This document shows positions 1 to 8,676 of a stretch of DNA of 33,343 nt, piece after piece. Each line of letters opens with the position of its first letter. The first letter of the stretch is position 1. Source of the DNA: Candidatus Sungbacteria bacterium RIFCSPLOWO2_01_FULL_54_21 (GTDB lineage: Bacteria > Patescibacteriota > Minisyncoccia > Sungbacterales > HO2-52-23). Below the pieces are notes generated by a model. The model ran no database searches. It was not told the origin of the DNA and saw only the letters and a program-made list of their open reading frames with translations. The translations under genes were made by a program, and so were the position numbers. Where the stretch lies: the NCBI GenBank assembly GCA_001820725.1, contig MHQR01000014.1, forward strand, positions 1 to 33,343, in the 5' to 3' direction.

Positions 1-1524
1 CGCCTGCAACTGATGAAGCGTCTCCTCGCCCCCGACGGCTCAATTTATGTGCATCTTGACTGGCATGTCGGGCATTATGTAAAAGTGATGATGGATGAAG
101 TGTTTGGAAAAGAGAATTTTGTGAATGAAATTGTGTGGGAGTACCAAGGAGCGTGGTCTGAAACTGATAGATATTTTCCAAGACGCCACAACGCTATTTA
201 TTTATACGCGAGGAATCAGGAAAGGTATTTTTTTGATAGAACACACGAGGACGATATTCATGCCGGAACAAATTTTAACCGATGGTATGAATTTGTAGAA
301 AACAACAGAATTTATGCTCGACATGCTCCTTATCATGACGCAAGATTCAAAACCTATGTCGATAATTTCAAAAAGGAACATGGAAGAGAGGCACAGGGCG
401 ACGATATCATCATAGATTTCAGAGGGTCTGTGGTTGGGAGTGTTTGGTATATCAAGGTTGTTGATCCTAAAAGCCCAGAAAATGTTGGTTTTGGGACACA
501 AAAGCCATTACAGTTACTTGAGAGAATTATTGAATCATCGTGTCCAAAAGACGGATTAGTCGCAGACTTTTTTGGTGGCTCAAGTACATCACTCGTTGCA
601 GCAGAAAAATTAAATCGCCGTTGGCTTGGCTGCGAGCTCGGGAAAGTAGGAATACAAGTAACGCGCGGGCGGCTGGTGGAGCAAAAATCAAAGCCGTTTT
701 TGATTGAAAACATCGGCAATTATCAGCGCGAGATGATTTATCTGGGCGGGGCGCGGATTTACGAGATGCAGAAAATCATTTTGAAACTTTACGGCGCGGA
801 GCCGATGGCCAACCGCAAAGACTTGGGCGTGCGGAAAAATGAAGACGGGGTGTTGGAACTGGTCTATTGCGGTTATCCAGACAGAGCAGTCGCGGCGCAT
901 AAGGTGGAGGATTTGGCGACAGAAGCGCAGATGCTTGACGGTGCGGGGTATAAACGACTCGTGATTTTGGCGTGGGATTATGAATACAACTATGACGAGC
1001 TTTTACAGACGCGGATAAAAGCCGCGGGCAAAGATATAAAAACGGAAATTGTGAGTCGGCAGATTCCGCCGGACATCTATGAGCACTTGAGACAGGCAAA
1101 ATCAGCATCTGATGAGGATATTGAGCGACTCTCGGACAAAGTGAAGTTTTTGGAAAAGCCGTATTTGAAACTGAAAAAGCCGGAGGTGAAAGGAAGCTCG
1201 GTTACCATCGGCATTGAAAAATATGTGCTCTACGATTTTCCGCTCGGGAGCGGCAAGAAAGCGGACGAAGACCGCGAGGCATTACTGCATCTCGTCAAGG
1301 ATAATTTTGCTATTTTGATTGACTATTGGGCGGTGGATTGGGATTACGACGGGCTGACATTCAAAAGCCAGTGGCAGGATTTGCGCGGCTTGGGGCGGAA
1401 GACAAAAGTGGTAACGATGGAGAAAGAACATTCGTATGAAAAATCAGGAAAGCACACGATTGCCGTGCGCGTGGTTGATATTTTCGGCAACGACGCGACC
1501 GCGACGATGGAGATAAAAGTATGA
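1..1524 (+). CDS. mod: Type III restriction-modification methyltransferase (Mod), 5' truncated by the window
   Basis: The frame is open from base 1, so the true start lies upstream and the Met at 13 is probably internal. The product would methylate adenine N6 at the recognition site of a type III restriction-modification system. The visible order fits beta-class methyltransferases: an N-terminal segment (GSIYVHLDWHVGHYVKV), a variable target-recognition stretch at about residues 40-160, then the SAM-binding motif ADFFGGSSTS near residue 193. The catalytic DPPY motif would lie upstream of the window and is not seen. The last 60 residues look like a small PKD-type beta domain (GKHTIAVRVVDIFGN). 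The stop overlaps the next start as ATGA, and a Res gene lies two genes downstream. The recognition stretch is visibly more AT-rich than the C-terminal part. Confidence 0.9.
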   Translation, partial: RLQLMKRLLAPDGSIYVHLDWHVGHYVKVMMDEVFGKENFVNEIVWEYQGAWSETDRYFPRRHNAIYLYARNQERYFFDRTHEDDIHAGTNFNRWYEFVENNRIYARHAPYHDARFKTYVDNFKKEHGREAQGDDIIIDFRGSVVGSVWYIKVVDPKSPENVGFGTQKPLQLLERIIESSCPKDGLVADFFGGSSTSLVAAEKLNRRWLGCELGKVGIQVTRGRLVEQKSKPFLIENIGNYQREMIYLGGARIYEMQKIILKLYGAEPMANRKDLGVRKNEDGVLELVYCGYPDRAVAAHKVEDLATEAQMLDGAGYKRLVILAWDYEYNYDELLQTRIKAAGKDIKTEIVSRQIPPDIYEHLRQAKSASDEDIERLSDKVKFLEKPYLKLKKPEVKGSSVTIGIEKYVLYDFPLGSGKKADEDREALLHLVKDNFAILIDYWAVDWDYDGLTFKSQWQDLRGLGRKTKVVTMEKEHSYEKSGKHTIAVRVVDIFGNDATATMEIKV

Positions 1525-2984
1525 CAAAACCAGAATTAATAAAAAACATTCTCAATATTCCTTCCGAGTCTCGCACTTTGGAGTTTAAACGACTGGGAAG
1601 TAGGAACGAGAGCATAGATAGAGTGCTACAGTCCATTGTTGCAATGGCAAATACCGATGGGGGAACTTTGATTTTAGGAGTCGAAGATCCTCAAAAAACT
1701 ACTCTCAAAGGGCTTGATCGAATTTTTGGCATAGAAGAAAACCTAGTGTTTTATGATGAACTTGGAAAAGCCGTTAGGAAGATTTCACCCCCCATTTCAA
1801 GCATTTGGCCACCGGATATTGTTGAGGTTCCAAATAAGAATGTAAGGATTGGGCTTCTGGCTGTACCAAAAGTTAGTGATGGTTTCAGATCAATCGAGGG
1901 TCATGTGTATGTGCGTTTGGAACAAGGTAATAAGAGATTACTTCCCCAAGAGGTCGTCCATTTCGCCTATGTAAAAGGTTTCGAGCGCGCCGACAGAGAA
2001 TTGGTTGCTGTTGACTTTTCGCTTCTCAAAACAAATTTTTATGATGTTTGGCGTAAGAAGCGAGGAATTGCTGATGATCCTATCGCTAATGTTTTAGAAA
2101 AGACAGGACTGGCTCGAAAGGGTAAAGGAGGACAGATTTTGCCTACAAGGGCAGCGGTTCTTTTATTTGCGGAATTTCCTAATGATCTTTTGGATACTAA
2201 ATGCGCCGTTCGTATTTTTCAATATGAAGGCAATCTAGAGACCATCAAAGAAACACTGAATTTAATTGGAACGCCAAAAAATATAGTCGGGCCAGTGATC
2301 AAACAAATTACGGATGCACATGAGTATGTGTTGACTTTGCTTAGAACTGGTATCCGAGTACCATCAGGTTTTGTGACGACCTACCAGATCCCAGAGAGAG
2401 CAATCAAAGAAGCCATTACGAACACAGTTATACATCGCGATTATTACACCAAGCGCGATATTGAAGTTAGAATTTTTGAAGATCGCGTTGAGATTGAAAG
2501 CCCGGGCCTTCTTCCTCTTAATATCACTCCATCAAACATTGGAGTTGAAAGGGCGCACGGATACAGGAACGATCTGTTGGTAAAACATCTCCGTGAATTT
2601 CCGGATCCGCCAAATCTTGACCAAAATGAAGGGGTAAAAGCAATGCGCCAAACAATGATGATCGCCAATCTTTACCCTCCAGTTTTTTGGACATACCCTC
2701 GCTTACAGGATGCTGTTAGAGTGATATTTTTCAATGCGAAAGCCCCAAGTGAATGGGACAAAGTTTCCGATTTTTTGATCCGGAATAAATACATAAACAA
2801 TACTGAAGCCCGCGGGATTCTTCATGTGGAAGATACCGGAAAAGTGTCGAAACTTTTTAACCGATTGGTAAGGCAAGGATCGCTCACCAAAATCGTGCCT
2901 CGAACGGGCGCAAAGCGCAATGTGCGGTATAGGTTACCAACTGCCGATGAAAAAACTTTATTTACCCCTGACAAAAGTAAATAA
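1521..2984 (+). CDS. AlbA_2 (Schlafen-type) and HATPase_c_4 transcriptional-regulator-like protein
   Basis: This 487-residue protein begins on the ATGA overlapping the mod stop, so it is probably translationally coupled to mod. The N-terminal 140 residues carry an AlbA_2 (formerly AAA_4, Schlafen-like) domain with LEFKR near residue 20 and GGTLILGVED near residue 48. The C-terminal half has the HATPase_c_4 signature found in RecG-like and putative transcriptional regulators (AIKEAITNTVIHRDYY, then VRIFEDRVEIESPG). The tail resembles a winged helix. Proteins with this architecture often occur as accessory genes in restriction-modification and other defence loci. Their biochemical role is poorly defined, so a regulatory or accessory-defence role is inferred from position. 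Base composition is more AT-rich than the downstream housekeeping genes. Confidence 0.85.
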   Translation: MTKPELIKNILNIPSESRTLEFKRLGSRNESIDRVLQSIVAMANTDGGTLILGVEDPQKTTLKGLDRIFGIEENLVFYDELGKAVRKISPPISSIWPPDIVEVPNKNVRIGLLAVPKVSDGFRSIEGHVYVRLEQGNKRLLPQEVVHFAYVKGFERADRELVAVDFSLLKTNFYDVWRKKRGIADDPIANVLEKTGLARKGKGGQILPTRAAVLLFAEFPNDLLDTKCAVRIFQYEGNLETIKETLNLIGTPKNIVGPVIKQITDAHEYVLTLLRTGIRVPSGFVTTYQIPERAIKEAITNTVIHRDYYTKRDIEVRIFEDRVEIESPGLLPLNITPSNIGVERAHGYRNDLLVKHLREFPDPPNLDQNEGVKAMRQTMMIANLYPPVFWTYPRLQDAVRVIFFNAKAPSEWDKVSDFLIRNKYINNTEARGILHVEDTGKVSKLFNRLVRQGSLTKIVPRTGAKRNVRYRLPTADEKTLFTPDKSK

Positions 2985-3128
2985 CCACAAAATGGCGTTT
3001 TATGGGCATTTTGAAGGAGTTCATTTGCAAGGGGGGTTGAAAAGGGACATTCCGGAAGTCTCCTTTCCTCTTAAATACGGCACTTTCCGGCATACTCCAT
3101 TTGCAATAGGCCAATAAATCAAAATACC

Positions 3129-5972
3129 ATGGCAAAGAAAATCCAAAACAATCTGCTCAACGAACTGCCGCTTGCCATAGCGCTGGAGGGCGAGGTAAAG
3201 GCGTGGGCGGATCAGGGCTGGCAGGGCGTAACGCAGACAACCTACGAACTTTTGGCGTATTGGTTTAATCGCGGTGAGGAAACAGACGAGAGATTCCATA
3301 ACTGCCAGCGCTGCGCGGTGGAGACGATTATTTACTGCCACGAAGTTTTGGGGATTGAAACATTGAAGCAAGTGTTTGAAAGATTCGCGCCGGAAGCGCT
3401 GGCAGCAAGCGCGGCTCTTTCGGAAGAAGTGGAAAATTTACCGTTTGCGAAATACTGCCTTAAGATGGCAACCGGCACCGGGAAGACTTGGGTACTTGCC
3501 GCACTTTTAGTTTGGCAGTATTTCAACGCCTTAAACAATGAACAGTCGGGCAAATACTCCACGCACTTTTTACTCGTCGCACCCGGACATGAGGTATTGA
3601 ATCGTCTGCTGGATATGTTTTTGGGAAAGCACGACTCCAAAACCGGCAACCGCGACAAATCCAAATCGGATTTTCTGCGTCCGCTTTTTATGCCGGAGGG
3701 CGAGCGATTTCGCAGTCGCTTCCACTTGCAAGTCCTGGAGCCGGCGGACATCCGGCCCAACCTTACGCCCCCGGACGAGCCGTTCGTGTATATCACCAAC
3801 TGGCAGCAGTTTCGGCTGAACGAATCAAGCAACTTGTGGGATCAACTAACCGGCGCCGATGCGGAGGAACAGCCGCGTGGAGAAATCATTGCCGATTTTC
3901 TCTCCGAGCATCCGGATTTGATTATTTTCAACGACGAGGCGCACCATGTCCACGGCGCCAAAACCGCCAAAGGCGAGGAATTGGTCTGGCGGAAATTCTT
4001 GATTGCTCTGTATAACCGAATGGCGGAAAAGCACCGCGGCGAGAAAGGCGTATTTTTGCAAATTGATTTTTCCGCTACGCCGTTTTATGGAAGCGCCGAG
4101 AAAAAAGAGTATTTTCCGCATATCGTCTACGATTTTGATTTGGTGTCAGCGATGCGGACGATGCTTGTCAAGCAGATATTTTTGGAAGAGCGGCAAGCAA
4201 TGTCGGGCGAGAAAATGGATGACCTTGATGTGCGCGCCGAACGAGCCGAAGCCGACGAGGAACACCGCAGGGGGCAGGTTATTGGTGTTTCCGTGAGCCA
4301 AAAACTGCTTTTGGACATCGGCAGAAAAAAGATGGAGCAGATAGCCGCGGAATTTCGCGAAAAAGGACTGGATAAGAAACCTGTGCTTTTCGTGCTTGCG
4401 GAAAATACCGAAGTGGCGGATTTAGTTGCCGAGCATGTGGCGAATTTGACCGATGAACGGGGCAGAAATTATCGCAATCAGATTCTCGTAATCCACTCGG
4501 ACAAAAAAGGCGAGATGAGCGACAAGGATTGGGAAAAGTACCGCCAGCAGTTAGAAACATTGGACGAGTCGGAGGAAGTAAATCCGATTCGCGTGGTGGT
4601 AAGCGTTTTGATGTTGCGTGAGGGCTTTGACACGCAAAATGTGGCAGTGGTTGTGGTGTTGCGGAGCGCGAAGGCCGATCTACTTTTAGAGCAGATAGTC
4701 GGGCGCGGAGTGCGGCTGATGTTTCCGGAATATAAATATCCTGAACTTGCCGATTTGAAACGCGAAGCGCGGGAAGATGTGATGCGTAAACGCGCGCCGA
4801 AAAATTCTCTGGACTTTCTTTTTGTCGTTGAACACCCGAAGTTTCGGAGTTTTTACGAGGAACTACAAAAGCAGGGATATACTATCGGCATTGGCGACTC
4901 TTCCGGCACGGATGCGACCGGCGACCTGGTCCTGTCGGAAGCCACGCCAGGGAGAATCAAAAACTACGATCTTTTTTGGCCGATACAAGTATACGAACAA
5001 TCGGCGAAGTTTGATTTTTCCGCCATAGATATTGCGGGGCTTCCGAAGTACTCCATTCCATTTGAGATGCTCAAAAAACAACTTTCCCAAATCGCTATCA
5101 CGGAAACACACGCCGAAACAGGCGGAAAAATAAAAACATGGAAGCTGGACAATCAGTATTTTGATTACGCCCATTTCTTGCGACAAGCGACGATGGCGGT
5201 GGCTTCCGAGAAGGGCGCGCACATTCTCACCGGCAAAATGGCCGATATCACGGGAATTATTGACGAGTATGTCAGCAACTACTTATTTGGCGGCGAGATT
5301 GATTTTCAGAAGGCGGAAAATTATACGGTGCTCAACTACGCGCCGCTCTTTGATTTTATCGTCGGAAGCGTCAAGCGGGCGCTGTTTGACGGCTTGGGCG
5401 CGATTCAATACGAAGTGAAGGCCGGAAAGATCGGCACATTGAGCGATGTAAAAAAGATTTATGTGCGCGAGTCGCTTTCCGTGCCGGTGGAGCGGTGCAT
5501 CTATCCGCTTTCCGCGTATTCGCGCCGTGGAGAAGGATTTGAGAAAAAGTTTATGGAGGAAACTTTGGACAAGTCCGGCGAGGTGGAAGCGTTTGGCAAA
5601 ATCCAGCCCAAGAAACACCCGCTCAATATTTCTTATCGGGACAAGGATGGAATCAAGCGCGACTATTTTCCCGACTTTATCATCAAGACGAAAGATAAAA
5701 TGTATATCGTGGAAACGAAGGCAGAGGACGAGATGCAAAAAGCGGAGGGCAACGAAAAGAACCTGATTGTTTTGAAGGCGCGCGCGGCGGTGAGCTGGTG
5801 CAAAACGGCAAGCCAAGTGTCGCTGGCGAACCAGCCGCAGCAATGGGAGTATCTCATGCTTTCCGAAAAAACATTCAACGAAAATCGGCAATTGGGCTTT
5901 GATGCATTGATGAATTTTGCAAGATTGGAGACGACACGGTTTTTGTCGCGGGAATCAGGCAGGTTGCTCTAG
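3129..5972 (+). CDS. res: Type III restriction endonuclease subunit (Res), SF2 helicase-nuclease
   Basis: This is the ATP-dependent translocase and endonuclease partner of Mod (947 residues, usual for the family). Superfamily 2 motifs appear in order: Walker A ATGTGKTWVL near residue 115, the DEAH box FNDEAHH near 266, the SATPF motif near 315, REGFDTQNV near 500 and the arginine-finger motif QIVGRGVR near 525. The C-terminal nuclease domain has the PD-(D/E)xK pattern: PDF near residue 845, then ETKAED about 13 residues later. It is separated from the AlbA_2 gene by about 145 bp, where no further gene is visible. All catalytic motifs look intact, so the system is probably functional. Confidence 0.93.
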   Translation: MAKKIQNNLLNELPLAIALEGEVKAWADQGWQGVTQTTYELLAYWFNRGEETDERFHNCQRCAVETIIYCHEVLGIETLKQVFERFAPEALAASAALSEEVENLPFAKYCLKMATGTGKTWVLAALLVWQYFNALNNEQSGKYSTHFLLVAPGHEVLNRLLDMFLGKHDSKTGNRDKSKSDFLRPLFMPEGERFRSRFHLQVLEPADIRPNLTPPDEPFVYITNWQQFRLNESSNLWDQLTGADAEEQPRGEIIADFLSEHPDLIIFNDEAHHVHGAKTAKGEELVWRKFLIALYNRMAEKHRGEKGVFLQIDFSATPFYGSAEKKEYFPHIVYDFDLVSAMRTMLVKQIFLEERQAMSGEKMDDLDVRAERAEADEEHRRGQVIGVSVSQKLLLDIGRKKMEQIAAEFREKGLDKKPVLFVLAENTEVADLVAEHVANLTDERGRNYRNQILVIHSDKKGEMSDKDWEKYRQQLETLDESEEVNPIRVVVSVLMLREGFDTQNVAVVVVLRSAKADLLLEQIVGRGVRLMFPEYKYPELADLKREAREDVMRKRAPKNSLDFLFVVEHPKFRSFYEELQKQGYTIGIGDSSGTDATGDLVLSEATPGRIKNYDLFWPIQVYEQSAKFDFSAIDIAGLPKYSIPFEMLKKQLSQIAITETHAETGGKIKTWKLDNQYFDYAHFLRQATMAVASEKGAHILTGKMADITGIIDEYVSNYLFGGEIDFQKAENYTVLNYAPLFDFIVGSVKRALFDGLGAIQYEVKAGKIGTLSDVKKIYVRESLSVPVERCIYPLSAYSRRGEGFEKKFMEETLDKSGEVEAFGKIQPKKHPLNISYRDKDGIKRDYFPDFIIKTKDKMYIVETKAEDEMQKAEGNEKNLIVLKARAAVSWCKTASQVSLANQPQQWEYLMLSEKTFNENRQLGFDALMNFARLETTRFLSRESGRLL

Positions 5973-5978
5973 AGAACT

Positions 5979-6878
5979 ATGAACTATCTTCTCTACGGGC
6001 CGGATACGTACCGGAGCCGGAAAAAATTACGGGAGATGATTGCGGGTTATGCGCCGCGCGTGCAGGCGGGGACGGTGGATGTTCTGCGCTTTGACGCGGC
6101 GGAGGATGATATGAGTGAGTTGCCCGCCGTAGTGCGCGGGGGATCGCTGTTCGGCGCGAAAAAACTCATCGTGCTGGAACGGCCGTTCACTGCGGCCACC
6201 CCGTTTGATATCACGCGCCGCGTGCTCGCGGAGACGCACGAAACAAAAGATAGCTTCGTGATCGTTTGGGACGCTCTACTGGATGTGGAAGGGAAGAAAC
6301 GGCTGAAGGAAGTGGAAAAGTATTTTAATAAGCGCGTGGAATTCACGCCGCTCGCGGGCGTACGCCTGCATCAATGGATAAAAAAAGAGGCTGCGGCGCG
6401 CGGCGTGGCGCTCTCTGCGGCAGATCGTGCGGCGCTCACGGCGAGAGACGGGGGCGATACATGGGGCATCGTCCAGGACATTGAGAAAAAAGCGCTCATG
6501 GCGGATAGCGGGGTGGCGGCGCCGTCCGCACCACCCTCTGTCTTTGATCTTGGCGATACTTTTTTTTATTCTCCCGTCGCCGCGCGGCGCATCCTGTTGT
6601 CCCTCATCCGTGCGGGAGAAGACGAAAAAAATATTTTCTGGTATCTTGCGGGGCACACGCGCACACTTCTTACGGTAAAATCATATCTTGAGCGCGGCAT
6701 ATCCGTACCCGCGAGCGCCCACATCCATCCCTTTGTGGTAAAAAAAGCGTCCCGAGTAGTCGGGATGCTTTCCGTGGGTGATATGACGCGCATGCTCGGG
6801 CGTTTTTTTGAAGAAGATTGGCGGATAAAGACGGGCGTGTCATCGGCGCAAGAGTCGCTCCTGCGCCTGCTCGGATAA
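5979..6878 (+). CDS. holA: DNA polymerase III delta subunit (HolA)
   Basis: The delta subunit of the clamp loader opens the sliding clamp during DNA replication. The protein is 299 residues, slightly short for the family. It starts with the typical MNYLLYGPDTYRSRKKL segment, has a degenerate AAA+ core (LIVLERPF, SFVIVWD) and ends with the conserved helical region HPFVVKKASR to DWRIKTG. It begins 6 bp after res and ends 2 bp from the convergent rpsT gene; holA next to rpsT is a common bacterial arrangement and supports the call. A near-perfect palindrome lies inside the coding sequence at 6744-6771. No separate promoter is obvious, so read-through from the restriction genes is possible. Confidence 0.9.
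   Translation: MNYLLYGPDTYRSRKKLREMIAGYAPRVQAGTVDVLRFDAAEDDMSELPAVVRGGSLFGAKKLIVLERPFTAATPFDITRRVLAETHETKDSFVIVWDALLDVEGKKRLKEVEKYFNKRVEFTPLAGVRLHQWIKKEAAARGVALSAADRAALTARDGGDTWGIVQDIEKKALMADSGVAAPSAPPSVFDLGDTFFYSPVAARRILLSLIRAGEDEKNIFWYLAGHTRTLLTVKSYLERGISVPASAHIHPFVVKKASRVVGMLSVGDMTRMLGRFFEEDWRIKTGVSSAQESLLRLLG
6744..6771. repeat. Intragenic palindrome in holA
   Basis: Twelve-base arms (AAAGCGTCCCGA and TCGGGATGCTTT) flank a 4-base loop, with one G-T wobble. It lies inside the conserved C-terminal helical region of HolA, and the local protein length matches other HolA proteins, so it replaces or coincides with coding sequence and does not lengthen it. It may be a transcription-termination-like hairpin, a repeat element or chance. 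Confidence 0.6.
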
Positions 6879-6880
6879 TC

Positions 6881-7150
6881 CTATTTATTCACTGACTTTC
6901 CGATAAATTTCGTCAGACGCGACTTGAGGCGGCCTGCCTTATTTTTCTTGATCGCGTGCGTCTTGGCGGCCTTGTCGAGCGCCTGATATGCGAGCACGAG
7001 CGCTTTTTTCGCGTCCTCGATCTTGCCATCGGATACGAATTTCCGCACGACCCGTACCGCATCCTTGTAGGCGTCTTTTTTGATGGTGTTGCGGATTTTG
7101 CGCCGCACGGACTGGCGGAGCGCTTTTTTTGCTGAAGTGGTGATCGGCAT
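6881..7150 (-). CDS. rpsT: 30S ribosomal protein S20
   Basis: The small basic ribosomal protein S20 binds 16S rRNA early in 30S assembly. The preferred start is the Met at 7150 (MPITTSAKKALRQSVRRKIRN), giving 89 residues, the usual S20 length. The upstream in-frame Met at 7189 would add 13 residues that do not resemble S20. The protein has the typical Lys/Arg-rich helices and the C-terminal KTHAIKKNKAGRLKSRLTK block. It is convergent with holA, with only 2 bp between the stops. Confidence 0.95.
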   Translation of the reverse strand: MPITTSAKKALRQSVRRKIRNTIKKDAYKDAVRVVRKFVSDGKIEDAKKALVLAYQALDKAAKTHAIKKNKAGRLKSRLTKFIGKSVNK

Positions 7151-7191
7151 AGTGCTATGGAATGTACTGCGGAAGCCCCAAAAAGTCAAAT

Positions 7192-7221
7192 AAAAAAAAG
7201 AGCCGATGTTGCCATCGACTC
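7192..7221 (-). terminator. Rho-independent terminator of pyrB
   Basis: On the minus strand, 9-bp arms GAGTCGATG and CATCGGCTC (one G-U pair) close a GCAA tetraloop and are followed by a run of eight T. It lies 35 bp downstream of the carbamoyltransferase stop and upstream of rpsT, so it separates the two transcripts. Confidence 0.9.
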
Positions 7222-7255
7222 GGTCGGGGGTTTGCGATTGCGGTGAAGCGGCGAG

Positions 7256-8224
7256 TCACGCCGCTTCTGCCAAACTTTCCGCGTGTGAATTGCCGCCGAG
7301 CGCGAGTTCAAGCAGTGCCATACGGATGGGGACGCTGTACTCGGTCTGCCGAAAGTAGTGCGCACGCGGGTCGCTATCGACTTCGTGATGTATCTCTTCA
7401 TTCCGGGGCAAGGGGTGCATGAGTATTGCATCCGGCTGCATGCGTTCCATCATCTTTGCGTCAATACAGTAGCGCCGCTCAATGTCTTCATATACCACTC
7501 TGCCATCCGCTTTTTCGTGCTGAGAGCGCGTCCAATAGATGACCTTTGATTCTGCGATCACTTCTTCAAGTACTTCGTGCTCGGTAAACGTGACGTGGTA
7601 CTTGTCGAGATACTCAAGCACGTCGCTTTTCATCCGCAGTTCGGGGGGCGAGACAAACATGATCTTCACGTCTTTGAATTTGGCAAGGAGGTACGCAAGA
7701 GAGCGGGCCGTCCTGCCGTTTGCAAGGTCTCCGCCGATGATGATGCTGAGGCCGTCAATAGCCCCGAACTTCTGATGGATGGTGCCTACGTCTAGTACTG
7801 CTTGTGTCGGGTGCTGGCCTTTACCGTCGCCTGCGTTGATGATGGGCACTCGGCTAACCGTTGCGGCGCGCTCGGCTGCGCCCTCTTCAGGGCGACGAAG
7901 AACAATCACATCGGGCCCCATAGTATTGAGGACTTTAATGTGGTCTTCTAAGCTCTCTCCGCGATTCCGATATTCGGAGGAGATTCTCCCGCCTCCTTGG
8001 AGCGGTGGCACGTCCATGCCCAATCGCAATCCTGCTACGCAAAATGACGCATGTGTCCTTACCGATTCCGTTTCGAAACTATTGAACAGCATTTTTTCGG
8101 AAAAGAGTTGGCGCATGCGATAGCGGCCGGAACTGCTTCTCCATAGCACCTCGAACTCATTGGCGCGACGAACCACTGCCTCCAATAACGGGCGGCTGAA
8201 CTGTTGCGATTTCAAAATGTGCAT
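7256..8224 (-). CDS. pyrB: Aspartate carbamoyltransferase-like enzyme with altered active-site motifs
   Basis: The family condenses carbamoyl phosphate with aspartate in pyrimidine synthesis. The protein is 322 residues. Conserved segments are GDGKGQHPTQA (the His-Pro-Thr-Gln site), a HPLPRNEEI block and a YFRQTEYSVPIRMALLE tail. Some normally conserved residues differ: the carbamoyl-phosphate motif STRTR reads SVRTH near residue 56, the catalytic-loop Lys region reads YRNRGESLEDH, and the usual RHP reads RRP. This may be a diverged ATCase or a carbamoyltransferase with another amino acceptor. A strong Shine-Dalgarno (GGGAGGGA on the minus strand) lies 8 bases before the ATG. No regulatory subunit or other pyr gene is in the window. 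The gene has its own terminator at 7192-7221. Confidence 0.85.
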   Translation of the reverse strand: MHILKSQQFSRPLLEAVVRRANEFEVLWRSSSGRYRMRQLFSEKMLFNSFETESVRTHASFCVAGLRLGMDVPPLQGGGRISSEYRNRGESLEDHIKVLNTMGPDVIVLRRPEEGAAERAATVSRVPIINAGDGKGQHPTQAVLDVGTIHQKFGAIDGLSIIIGGDLANGRTARSLAYLLAKFKDVKIMFVSPPELRMKSDVLEYLDKYHVTFTEHEVLEEVIAESKVIYWTRSQHEKADGRVVYEDIERRYCIDAKMMERMQPDAILMHPLPRNEEIHHEVDSDPRAHYFRQTEYSVPIRMALLELALGGNSHAESLAEAA

Positions 8225-8293
8225 GATGGGTCCCTCCCGTGTGTACCCCTTGGGTCTTAAGAACGTGTTTTGAAATACCTTATCACGCCGCCG

Positions 8294-8394
8294 CTAGTCC
8301 GGCAATACGCGGTATTGTTTTATCCGGTCGCGCAGGCGCGCGGCCAGCTCAAAGTCCATGTGTTTCGCGGCTTTTTTCATTTCGCGCTCAAGCG
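8294..8394 (-). pseudogene. Second copy of the uvrB 3' end (UVR-motif remnant)
   Basis: Bases 8316-8394 match the C-terminal UVR motif region inside uvrB (9274-9352) exactly over 79 bp. Read in the uvrB frame, this copy continues past the identity into seven codons (YRVLPD and a TAG stop at 8294-8296). It has no start codon and begins directly after the stop of the neighbouring toxin gene. It is best read as a displaced uvrB terminus left by an insertion or duplication that brought in the TA pair. Confidence 0.85.
8316..8394. repeat. 79-bp direct repeat, copy A
   Basis: Identical to 9274-9352 with an offset of 958 bp and in the same orientation. The left copy ends exactly at the toxin stop codon. 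Together the two copies bracket the RelE-type toxin-antitoxin pair. Confidence 0.95.
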
Positions 8395-8676
8395 CTACCG
8401 CCGCAGAAGGTTTTTATATGCTTTGTCGCGGCGATCAATATCGTAAAGCGTGAGTTCTCTTTTACTGCTATCCACCCAAAAGAAAATCCGCCAGTCCCCG
8501 GCCCGCATCTTATGTAGGCCGCGCAGATCAGGCGGCAAATTTGTCATGGGCGAGCCGATGATTTCGGGATGCGCCGCACGGTATTCTATTTTCTCGGCGA
8601 TGCGACGTTGGTCATTGCGAGGCAATCTGGCGAATACTTTCTCAAAAGATACAAGTGGCCGGATACTATAGGCCAT
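8395..8676 (-). CDS. RelE/ParE-family toxin
   Basis: This 93-residue protein has the compact RelE fold pattern: an N-terminal helical hairpin (FEKVFARLPRNDQRRIAEKI), LRGLHKMRAGDWRIFFWV in the sheet, and YDIDRRDKAYKN at the C-terminus. The basic residues in KMRAGDWR and DRRDKAYK match positions used for mRNA contact and cleavage in RelE-type ribosome-dependent endoribonucleases. Its start lies inside the end of the upstream antitoxin gene (11-bp overlap), typical of a coupled TA operon. The stop codon directly abuts the 79-bp repeat. A ParE-type gyrase poison cannot be excluded. Confidence 0.85.
   Translation of the reverse strand: MAYSIRPLVSFEKVFARLPRNDQRRIAEKIEYRAAHPEIIGSPMTNLPPDLRGLHKMRAGDWRIFFWVDSSKRELTLYDIDRRDKAYKNLLRR

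Noticed and set aside
5283-5891. 202-residue minus-strand open frame
   Set aside because: Shadow of the Res nuclease domain, no family features.
8225-8293. Pyrimidine-responsive leader of pyrB
   Set aside because: A good ribosome binding site is present but no convincing attenuator or repeat was found in the leader.
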